Shown piece after piece: positions 51,870-62,668 of a stretch of DNA of 64,000 bases. Source of the DNA: Rachycentron canadum. Taxonomy: Eukaryota; Chordata; Actinopteri; Carangiformes; Rachycentridae. Location: contig CM076651.1 of the NCBI GenBank assembly GCA_038496675.1, positions 6,856,511 through 6,920,510 on the forward strand, given 5' to 3'. How positions within the stretch are numbered: the first letter of the stretch is position 1; each line of letters starts with the position of its first letter. The notes beneath the pieces were generated by a model. The model did no database searches. It saw only the letters and a program-made list of their open reading frames with translations, and was not told the origin of the DNA. The position numbers and the translations under genes are program-made.

Positions 51870-53105
51870 GCTTTAGGGTTCTACCCAGCATTCTAGTTGT
51901 TCCCTGGACTGCACTCATCTGGACATCTCAGATGTTCCTGGAATTTGCTGGAGCCGCTTTCTCTCAGTTTGACAGGTCACAGTCCCGAGCGTTACGATTA
52001 CCCACTGTTGCCTACACTTTCTACATCTTTTCTAGCTCTTCTTTCAGCCCTTTGTATTTATCCAGCTTCTCATGTTCCTTCTTCCTGATGTTCCTGTTGC
52101 TTAAGATTGCTACATCTACTGTTACTATTTTGACCTTGGGACTTCCAGCCCCTACTCAACACAGATGTTTGCGCACTATGCCAGTCACTTGCTTATGGCC
52201 TCTCATGTATGCTCTGCCTGCCAGGTGCTTATAGCCCGCTGTTCTGTGCTGGATTGTCTCATGGGCATCTTTGTTCGTCCTTCAATGATGGTTCCTCCTG
52301 CTTTTCCTTCTCCTTGGGTTTCTGTGTTGTTTCATCCTGGATAGTGGCCCTGACGCTCACTAGTCTTCAGCTTCCTTCTGCTTAGAGTACAGTCTCAAGG
52401 TGCTGAACTTGGGGTGAAACTCTCCATGCATTGTGAGGAGCTTCCTTGCCTTGATATCAGTGGCCTCTATCTCCTCCTTTGGCCACCTTATTATGCTCCG
52501 CTCTGAGGAGCCTTCAGAATCAGGACTGTCTGGCCTTTGGTTAACCACTCAGGGTGGGTCCCATCCTTTAGCGGCTGGTTCATCTGTGCTGCCAGGTTTT
52601 TGTGGAGTGCAGTTAGCTTCTTCAGCCAGTAGGTATGGATCATGTCAGGGCCTGGTGCTGTCCTATTCTTCATACTTGACGCTTTCTTGTCTGTCTGCCA
52701 TTGTGATTGTCACTGGATCTTTTTCAGGGAGGTTGCTGTGCCCTGTTCTCAGGCCTACTAGCCACTGAGCATTGATGTTATGTGATGCCTCCTCCTATGC
52801 TTTTCCACCATTGTTCAGTCTCCAGCTTGGGTGGTCTGCACTTGTGTTATTCCCCTGCCACTGAGTATACACTTTGGATGGCTCAGTGGAGAACATCCTG
52901 TCCACTCTCCTGGCTTCTACTTCTCTGGTGTCCCCCTATCAGGCAGGTAGCCAGCACCGACTCTTTGCTTGGCAGTTTCCAGGGCATGGGTCCATCCAGG
53001 GTATGGATAGTTTGTTGTATAGCTTCGCCCTCTCTTCATCACACCCTTCGGTAGCTTGCTGTGTTGCCATGATCTTGGCCTCCAATCTCCTTTTCTATGG
53101 AAGAT
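51870..53105 (-). mobile_element. Relic of a non-LTR retrotransposon with restriction-like endonuclease (R4/Dong/Rex6-like, clade unsure)
   Basis: Read on the minus strand from about 53105 downward: RMFSTEPSKVYTQWQG, then SHNINAQWLVGLR and HSNLPEKDPVTIT, then TAPGPDMIHTYWLKKLTALH and HPEWLTKGQTVLI (start of the reverse-transcriptase domain). A junction follows near 52490-52505, directly to IIRWPKEEIEATDIKARKLL and LTMHGEFHPKFSTLRLYSK. Next come PETIQHRTAGYKH and GRAYMRGHKQVTGIV (gag-knuckle region), VTVDVAILSNRNIRKKEHEK (end of the endonuclease region) and LDKYKGLKEELEKM, then stops. It ends at the microsatellite near the expected C-terminus. The 5' part, the RT catalytic core and part of the endonuclease are missing. 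Inactive. Confidence 0.85.
52360..52673 (-). pseudogene. Fused reverse-transcriptase and linker remnant of the retrotransposon
   Basis: Two overlapping minus-strand frames (52491-52673 and 52360-52548) carry the best-preserved retrotransposon protein. The first has TAPGPDMIHTYWLKKL, the start of the fingers/palm region; the second has IIRWPKEEIEATDIKARKLL, which in intact copies lies several hundred residues later. Their adjacency in different frames shows an internal deletion that removed the YxDD catalytic region. No intact product is possible. Confidence 0.82.
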
Positions 53106-56100
53106 GCTGCTCCTGGCTGCTGATATCTTTATTCCTTTTTAGAATGTTTTATGGCCATTATTTTTATTTAATCATTTCACTGTATTCATGTTACATACAA
53201 GCTGTAATGTGATGCCACTAAACCACCATTATTTGGACTTCTGCAGATGCTAGAAATACATGCTTATTACATAATTATTCACCATGAATAGTTGAGACAG
53301 GTTATTACAGCACATAAATTCAAATGATTTTTTCTTGTCTGTTTAAGACTCATCTACTCAAGTCAGATTATCACTTGTGTGAAACTTAATATGGGTTTAA
53401 TTTAAAAATTTTGGACGATTATCACCATCCTACAAATACAGGCATATATTATAATTTTCAATAATTTTAATGAGGTTGATCTGTTTCTACTTTCTAATCG
53501 AGTGACCTTGGTAGTTAAAGCAGAAGCTAATCCTTTGGTTTGTAGACTTGAGGAAAATGTTTTTTTTCTCATAAAATGTTCAAGTTGTGTGGTTCAGACG
53601 GCGTGTGGGACCTCTTCCTGTCTTTTGATCTGTAGCCAAACCCTACCATCAAACCAAAATGCTTGTACTGCATTGTTGTTTAGTGTTCACACACCAGACT
53701 TCAATTTCAATTTTGTTTCTCCTCCTCCTCTCTCATGAACACACACAGGCACACACACTTTCATACCCTCTAAGCTCATTTTGGATTTTTGGAAAGGAGA
53801 CTCCCACTGCAGCCACAGATAGAGGAGCAGGTGTGCTAACCCCGGGGTCCGGAAGCCTTCCAATTAAGACACATAGAACCAAAAACATTCCTCCATACTG
53901 ACCTCGCCGGCAAGCATGAATTACATTCACTTGGATGGAAACAAGCCGACTGCCTGTTTCACAGAGCCGTCCCTCCTGCTGCTCTACCCAGCCTAGTTTT
54001 AAATCTATTTACATGAGCTGTAATAGCCCAGCTTCATCTGGGTCCAGCTGTTTAGTGACAAAGATATAGCGTTTCGTTAGCAAATTACAACATGCACTGC
54101 GTCTGTACACTGCATGTGTGCATTTCTGCACTCTAGATGTCCCTATGCGTCCTTGTGTTTGCACATGTGTGTATGTACTTCAAATCTTATTCTCACTATC
54201 CCCAACACTGTTTATTGTTTCAGGCTCTCACAATCATGCTGCCTTCTTAAAAATAGAGGTGAAAGTTGAGTACCTGCTGAGCTAAGGCACCATTTGCTGC
54301 TTTAGTGGTGCTGAGCCAAGTTTACGCTTCACTGAACACATCCCATCCAGCCATAATTATTAGCTATCATCAACATCATTCTGTTATTTTGCACAGCGGA
54401 CACGCAGTCACAACTATTCAACAAAATAAGATTTCAAATCATGTGAACAAGTGGAGAATGTCGAGCCAGGAGGGGCCACTGTGAGCTGTGTCCATTGTGA
54501 AGGAAGGATATTTTAAGAACGACGTGAAAGGAAACTGAACTTTATACCAATTTTTGTGGGTTGACCATTAACACCAACCTTATCAAAGTCATTTGTCTCA
54601 GGACTTGTTGAACATCTGCAAAATGCTCTTTTGTCTGTGCTTGAGTGACACTGTTTTCTGAAAGGTTAATTGCTTCTCGTACTAATAAAAGGCCAGATTC
54701 GAGACTGTGATTGACATAAATAGAGGTGCTCTCCCTCCACACCGAGGTTTTCCACTAGGTCCATCCTTGCTGCCAGGTCAGTTTCAGACAATTGTGATTT
54801 ATTATTAATGACATTCAGTGCACTTCCTGTGACATTCCTTTTATTGGGTCTTGTGCCTTTATGTGGCCCATCTAAGAGAGACGCTTGTCCGCCCATGGCC
54901 AGCTTTATGGCCTAAGAGGGAATAAATTTTCTGATGTCAAAGCCACAGCCAACAACGACTTATTTGATGCTAAAGATCAAATGATTCATTCTATGATTGT
55001 GCATGAGAATTTACTTTTAGGCAACAACAATACAAACAGCAGTGCTATAAATCTTTTGCCTCTCCATGTGGTGATTACTCTCTGTCTGCATAGTATTGGA
55101 CTTTACACACAGGGTACGAAAGTTGACATAGCCATTCGCTAACACAACCTGTTGCAGAGAGAAAGCAGGGAATAGATTGGGCACAAATCTAAAAAAAAAA
55201 AAAAAAAAAAAGGAACAAAAAAGCAGAACAGCTCAGGAAAAACTTCACCAGCAGCTGAGGCCAAATGGTGATGCCTGATTTGTATTCACTCCTCAGTCCA
55301 CAAATTCTCCCCAAGCAGCTTTGGGGTTGGGAGATTTTGAAAGTTTAGGAGAAGCCTGCCCATTAGACAGGGCTGCAGAGGTGTGTGTACAGGAGGAGCT
55401 GAACCTCCAGTGGCTCAGCAGGTTTTTTTTTCTGTAGACACCCTTGGAAGCGTGTGCCAGGCCTGAAGGTCAGCCTGCCTCCTCATCAGCCCTTTTGTGC
55501 GGGCCTCACAGCGCACAAAGCTGCTGGAGGCTGGAGGCCCGGGGTGCGTGGCGGCCCGTCATTGACCACCACTCCCTGCCTAATTACCTCCCTGCCCTGG
55601 CCCTGTGTTCATCCAGCCCTCTCCGGTAAGTAAGGCTGGGCTGCTGAGATGGCTGGGAGCCTAGCCTCATTAGATCCTACAGAGTCACTCTGACTGAAGC
55701 AACATGCACACACTACTAGACACCATCATGCATTAATGGTCTAGGAGGGGGAAGGAAGAGACAGACAATAAAACACATAAGGAAATACATCACAGAAGCA
55801 CAGATCTAAGCATTCAAACAAGACATATTAGGCTTTTGAAACTGTACTTATGGTGGGTACACAATACGGAAATTAACACTTTTTTTTCTACCCAGGTGTC
55901 ATGGTAGTGATTCATCTGCACTGCATCTAGGTGGTTAGCCCTCTAATGGGTCCAGCAAGCACACACACTCATACACACCAGCGCTCCCCCACCCACCTCC
56001 TCCTGTAACTACCTTTGATTCCCACCCATGTCAGCAGAGTTTCCCTGTCAGCGTCTTACCCGCCGCAACCGAGATGGAAAAAGCTACTTTACTTAGGGGT

Positions 56101-59100
56101 CTTATTTGTTTGCCTGTTTGTTTCTTTCTGTTCGCTTTCATCTTTATCTTTTATGACTGCCCCCTTCTCCCTTCCAAACTCCCCAGAGAGACAGGCATGG
56201 GGTGGGAGGAGGGGAGAGGGGCAGTAGTAAAAAGACAGAGGGGAGCTCTTTTGAAGGAGAACGGGGAGAATTGAAAATGGCCGGTGTTGTGAAGGAGGCG
56301 AGATGAAGAAAGCCAATCTGCCTGTGAGGGCAGAGGAGTGGGAGAACAAAGACAAGGTAGTGGAAGAGAGTGAGAGGGAGAGGTGGGGGGGGTCCGCTGG
56401 AGCCTCTTCGTCTCTGATGGAGGGAAATTAAGAGTAACGGTGTAAAGTACTATGTGAAGTATGGATTTGATAGAATAATCCTTACCCAGGGAGCCATCTC
56501 CACCAAGCTCAGACTGCTGGGCTGTCGGTGCAGGCAGAGACCACAGGGAGGTGCTGTGACAGAGGGGGGTGGGGGTAGTTGACAAAAAGCTACTCTCACC
56601 AGCAGCACTGCTCATCAAGCAGCGTGCAGCCCCTGAGCATGAGGTGTTTTCTCACAGAGATAGAACTGTAACGATACAAGTAGGTCCTATTAAAAAAAAC
56701 AACAAAAAAAACAAAACTTTTTGCTCACGTAACAAGAATGGATGGCAGTGGAAGTTTCAAACAGGCCTTGTTTTAGCACATTTTTTGATATTCCTACCTA
56801 AGGCTCTTACAGTCTACCTATCTTCATGCAGATTTGTAATTAAGATTCCCTTCCTCTCATCAAGCTTCATTGTTTTTCCATTCAAAGTTTTTCATTGGTC
56901 TCTTGTTTGCCAATCCTCCAGACTACGATTGTCATAATTGCATTGCCCGAATGGAATCAAAGGAGTGAGTCAAGTGAGAAAAAAAAGAAGGGAGCTACAC
57001 TGCACAAATCTTTTGATGTACACTAAATGATTAACTCTCAACTCTTCACATTTGCACCTTCATATTTTTACCCTCGTCAGGCACTGAAGAGTGCCATTTA
57101 TTTATTTGCTGTTTAATTTATTTAGCTGCTATACTCTGGGGCATCTGCATGCAATAATAAAGAAGAAGGTGATTTGTTTTCTCTGTCTTTCATTGGTGCA
57201 TTGCACATGCTGTCCCTGATGGTTTGATCCATACAGGGACGAGTAGGATGAGAGTCTGTATACAGTATTAATCAAGATGTTGACAAGTGAAACATCCTTG
57301 CCAGGTACTGCCAGGTCCCACTGGTCTGTATCATGACCTATCCTACAATCCACTCTGCTCCATCCTTTTCTCAGGTAATGCGGCGTGCAGCCTCCTTTTT
57401 GTCTATATGATCCATGACAGCTCCAACTGCTTACAGGGGACAGTCACTGTCACATGAATGAAGTTCCCAAATCACGTCCTTGAGTTCGACCTTCATCCAG
57501 CTACTGCACCCTTTAGTGCAGCTGCCAAGGGCTTTGCTTGTCAGGCCAGGCCTACAAAATGAGTTGGTAAAACCGCCCCCTCAACCGTTTTATGCATCTC
57601 TGGTAAAAATTTTAACTCCCCATAAATCTACTGTTTAGTTAAAGGCTCTTTTACCCAAAACCAACAAAAGTGAAACAAACCATTCTTGCTTACCGTTTTT
57701 TTTTTTTTTTAATTATCTGCGCTCCTTTCTTCCCTCTGCTCCTTTATTAGGCCTTCCTCACATCTTTTCTTGCATGTGACCCTTTTCACTGTTTGCTGCA
57801 TGGTATTTTTCTTTTCCTCACTCTTTCCCTAAACCACTTTTTCATTCAAGGCCTTTTGAGAGGGCCATTCCCCCCTGACGTTTACAAATGAAATGAATGA
57901 AAACCACTGGTACGTGACTCCTCTACAGGGAGACGCTCCATTATATCTTGGTTTACTCAAACACAAGCCTCCCTGTGATTGGCTATAAGCAGAGATACCA
58001 GACTGAGAAGGGTTACCCTAGATAGCGAGGGACGCAAGCAAGTGGAATAATGGCAGGCTTAGAGAGAAATCCTTGCCCAATGTTTTTTAGCCGTTTGAAA
58101 ATTGATGTATTCTTACCGATCCAACAAACCCCATGTATTCTCAACCAATGGATGAAAGATGAAAGGTATCATTTGTCAGAAACCCACTGGTCCACTCATG
58201 AGAACAGAAATTGTTTGTGAACACAGATAAAAATCCTGTACGTACACGACACTGTTATGTGTCTTCCAAGTTGCCTTTTTGCCTCAAAACTGCAGCCACT
58301 ACACTGAGAAATGGGGTACACTTTTAGGGCCAAGGAACATGGTCTCACTTTTTTTGTCCCTCTTGATATTCTTCAAATTGGATTTCAGACCCCCCCTCCC
58401 AAATAGACTACTATATTTACCTGTGAAATGCTGTGACAGCATGGCATAATAGAGTGCCTTTACAAAGAATGTGTTCAACCTTTTCAGTGTTGTGAAAAAG
58501 GATGAACATCTTTATTTTCTTTCATCCTGTATCCCAGAATGGCTGTTATGTTTTCCTCTCCCCTGAGGTGGAGTTAACAACCTTGAAGCTTTGTAAACAT
58601 CAACAGTATGTGGAATAAAAAGTAGATTATCAAAGGGATATTTCCTATGAAAGCAAACATCTGCTATGATAAGTTATCGTCATCTTTTATCTCTTGATCA
58701 ATTCATACAGCAGTTTTCTTCTTTGTGACTACATCCATCTTCCTTTTTTTTTTTATTGCACTGTTATCTTGATAAGCAGTGATTTTTATCACATTCTGGC
58801 AATTGTTTTGATGTTATTCATGATTTTCAGCTCTTTAAATGACATGACAAAGGGAGGAAGCGTTAACAATCTTGTATTGTTAATATTAGTGGAGAGACCA
58901 GGGAAGCCAAATTAGTGGGAAATAAAACAAGATGCCTTTGTGTTAGAGAAGCTTTAGCAGATGCCAATCAAGCAATCTGAAAGACAGCTCTGGGTCCTGG
59001 GAGGAATGTAATGGAGTTCAATGTGAAGGCAAGGACGCTCTCCTCAGTCGACGACAAAACAGTAATACACAAAGCAGTGTGCTAAAATAAAACAGTCGAT

Positions 59101-60011
59101 TCAAACAACACCACTGTGCTGGGACACCCCCCCCATCCAGAGGCTTCTAGCCTTCCAGAAGCCTGCACAGAAAGCTGCCCCCCCCCCCTTCCTCCCTGAC
59201 TGTCTCCCCGTTCACATCCAGCCTCACTTCCTCCCATCATAAATCTGGATAAATCCACAAATCACTGTCTGGCATGCTCCATCTGTCTCCCTCACTCATG
59301 TACTGCTAGAGAAAACCTCTCTGCATCCCTGCCTGCCAGCAGGCTGTCCTCCAGGCTCACTTAAAAAAGAATGAAACAGAAGAAAAAAAAAGTGCCCTGA
59401 CTATTCACTGGGAAGACAGGATGAAGACCCACCTCTAGACTGTATCAGTTCTGTTACTCATCTCAGTGAAACTTTAAAACACGATTACCAAAACCCTAAT
59501 TTCGATTCACTCACCCATGATACAATGTGATAGAAATAGACAGAAATTGCGAATGAATTTAAAAGAAAAAAAAAAAAAAATTCTGTTGTCAAGATTTTAT
59601 AGTTCAGATAAACTCATGGGTCATTTATTTAAGGTGAGTTTGCTTTTACACCAACTGTGCCCTACTTCAATGTTCATGTGACACAAAAGCAAACAGAAAA
59701 AAAATGCAAATAACTAATAAAGGCAGCAATTAAAAACATACCAATAATGTATTTTTACTGGATTGCTTTGTTACGTTGTTAACTTGAATTTGATATACCA
59801 TGCTTAAACATAGGACAGGCTGAATTGTTGAGACTACAGGCAAATGTTACTGGCAATATTTTTGAGTGAGGCTGTGGCAGTGAGATCAAGTCTTAAATTT
59901 TATGGACAGTGTCAGAGGCAAGCAGCAGGCAGCTCCAGACGGGTGGAGTCACACTACAACAGGCCTTTGATATCCACCAACAGGGAACACGAAGGGAGGG
60001 CACTCCACCAT
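53106..60011. other. Intronic sequence, no gene recognised
   Basis: No supported exon. It includes A-runs at 55191-55211 and 59566-59580, a T-run at 57696-57710, a purine-rich patch at 56190-56400 and C-runs near 59127 and 59178. Confidence 0.45.
55191..55211 (+). repeat. Poly-A run (21 A)
   Basis: Twenty-one A bases after acaaatct, followed by aggaac. Confidence 0.95.
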
Positions 60012-60049
60012 GTATGCCACCATGCCATCATGCATCCATGGTGGCATAC
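60012..60049. repeat. Perfect 13-bp inverted repeat with 12-nt loop
   Basis: GTATGCCACCATG, a 12-base spacer (ccatcatgcatc), then the exact complement CATGGTGGCATAC. No repeat family is recognised for it and no T-run follows. Confidence 0.9.
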
Positions 60050-62429
60050 TAAAAACACACAGACACACACATAGCTGCTCCAACAGATCAAGGCCCAGCA
60101 GTCCAGACTAGGTTCATTACATCCCACCCACCCTTTCCAACCGCGACCACCAAGGTCCTGACCACACAGTAGGTCGACACCCAGCCGCGTGGGGGGGCGG
60201 CATGTGTATGTGTTGGCATTAAGCAGAGTGAGAAACAACAACAGCAGTGGGCTCATATCATCATCCACCTCACAGCTCCCAGGGCCTGACATCTCCTCAC
60301 GGTGCTATTGTTTCGCCTGAGCGCTGCTCTCTTGCCCTTTTCTCTCCACTACAGTGCGCAGTAAGGGCTGCACAGCTGGGGGGGAGGGGGACAGCAGGGG
60401 ACCCCAGTCGCACTCAGTGGCAAACATCAAATATGAGTGGTCAAGGGAGGCAAAGGGGAGTTTGACAGGAAAATAATCTGACCATTCCATTTTATCATCT
60501 GTGTATAACACAAGATGCATGACTAGACAAAAAGATTGAGTTTACCTGTTGATGAAGGTGACAGCCCAGGAGGATCCAAAGACATGAAAGAAGAAGAGAA
60601 ACCATTAGTACTTTAATGAGGCAATGTGCCATGTGTGAATATGATTACACACAAAGTAATAAATATACTTAAATTGACTATGTCTAAAGGGATTAAAAAG
60701 GAACATTTTGACTAAAGAGGGCTTATGAAGCTTCATTCTTTGAAGTACATCTGTTATTTTCTTTTTAGCTGTTGTGTGTGAGGATGAGTGAGACACAGTT
60801 CCCTTGTAAACTGTTGCAACATGTCACTTTTGGCAAAATTGGACCTGAAGAGAACATTAGGTGATGGTGTCTGAACTTCCTCCAAGGCCATAATTCAGCC
60901 TCTGTGCTCGTAATAAAGCAACTTCCATGTTGACCTTGGTTTAACCTGGCCAAGGACACTATCAGTGCCACACTAAGGCAGGCTGTATCAAGCCGCCCAA
61001 TTTACTGTATGAGTGCTGACAACATATTGATATATATGCATCCACTTCCCACCACCACACTCTTTGACACATGCAGAGTATAAATCAGAAGAGCGGCGCA
61101 GTGTGTTTCTCAGGCTTCGAAGTGAAAACTTGCAGCAAATTAAAATGAAATTTAACAGAATGACATAAAAATAACTTTCACCACATTCCCATAATTTTCA
61201 TTTACTGTAACGGCATATTATTTATGGATCTGCTAAATGTGCAGCTATGACAGAACATGTGTCAGTATGGGCCATCATAGAGGCACGAAGAGCTGAGTCT
61301 TATGGCCTTTGGGTGATGGTTAGTGGAAGGTTGTGGTCTCTAGCTAATACCACTCATTCAGGTATAGTCTTATCATAATCACCAGGAAAGTCACCGATGA
61401 GCTAGGTGTCACAACGACTTTCCTCATGGACATTCAAAAAGAAGCCGCTCCTATATATGGTGTGGCACCTTTTGATTTATTCATATCATACTCCCACCAG
61501 TACACCGCTTATCCCTACAAGAGACCCTCTATAGCTGCTTGCAATCTACTGTTACATTCACATTACAGCAGCCGAGATTCTTACATTCTGTGTGAAATGG
61601 GCCTGCAGACGGAACACCACCTGTCATCAACACAAACAGCCTGCTATCAACAAAAACAAACTAAAAACTGTGTCACACCATTAATGTGGGCTACTGATGC
61701 AAAACCACTTGTCTCACCATGATCATGTTTGCGCTCCGCTGTAATATTGCTTTCTTTGGTTCCTCCTTTTCTTATTTGTATGAGATGGAAACAATTTATT
61801 TCTTCTTTACAAATAATACAAAGAGTGATGATGAAACTAGCAAGGGCATTTGGTGCGCTGTCTCTTAGAAGACAGGAGACCCATTGAATTTCATGAATAA
61901 ATGAATGAATTAAAATTCATCTAATCATACTTCAGGAATCCCCCCCCCCCCACCACCTATATACAGACAGACTGCTATACTGACAAAGAACCTCCATCAG
62001 CAGTTTGCCTTGCAAACAAACACATATAATCTCGGCGTACACAAAGAAGCAGGGGGGGGGGTCGCTACAGCAACGGCACGTGTCACCTTTAGCAATATGT
62101 CTCTGTGCATGCTTCTTCATTAAGATTCATGGATCATCAATGAAAACAATTCTTTGTATCTCATTTGGCATCGTGTGAATGATTGTTTGCACACCAATGC
62201 AAGGGAGATGAAAATATAGACCTTCCATATTTAGACCAAATAGATTTCTGTTCTGCCCCTGCTACCAAGCCTGTAATACATCTGACCACTGAATGACTGC
62301 AAAGCACAGTGCAAACATGCTTTCATGTTCACTGTGTTGTAGTCCTGAATTAAACATGCATTCCACGGCACTAAAAGTAAGTGTAGACTTAGCTGTGTTA
62401 CAGACCTATGAAATGTGCTTCACATTAGC
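60050..62429. other. Intronic sequence, no gene recognised
   Basis: Contains poly-C (61940-61951) and poly-G (about 62052-62061) tracts and a GC-richer patch around 60120-60420. No supported exon. Confidence 0.45.
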
Positions 62430-62668
62430 ATAAGAACACAGCCATCCTTGTTAGGACATTGCATGGACTTCTATTCACTGTAGAAAGCCAAACCCAGACC
62501 CTAACCCTAAACTTAACCAGGAATAAATCAGAAATGACGTTTTGCCTCATTAGGAGTGGGTTCTGGTCCCCATGAGGACTACTGGTCCCGACAAGGTCGG
62601 TGTTTATACTAGAAAAGGTCCCAAAGAGGTAACAAAAGACGTATACACACACCCACACACACACACAC
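62430..62668 (+). mobile_element. Dispersed fish repeat with telomere-like motif, ending in (CA)n
   Basis: Order of blocks: ccttgttaggacattgcatg, gacttctattcactgtagaa, accctaaccctaaac (CCCTAA twice, 62499-62510), ggtccccatgaggac, ctggtcccgacaaggtc and ggtgtttatac, then a CA run (62643-62668). This combination of ttaggacattgcat, ccctaaccctaa, ggtccccatgagga and terminal CA is one I know as a widespread repeat in fish genomes. No coding capacity; family name uncertain. Confidence 0.65.

Noticed and set aside
51380..52234. 284-codon plus-strand open frame
   Set aside because: It runs through the AC/TA microsatellite (His/Thr/Tyr repeats) and then antisense through the retrotransposon relic. No domain of its own.
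52433..53212. Plus-strand frames of 90-112 codons
   Set aside because: They are antisense to the retrotransposon, whose conserved protein motifs are all on the minus strand.
60540..60590. Donor-like caacag|gtaaac on the minus strand
   Set aside because: No acceptor AG follows the pyrimidine-rich stretch upstream, and the short translation is not a known camta1 segment.
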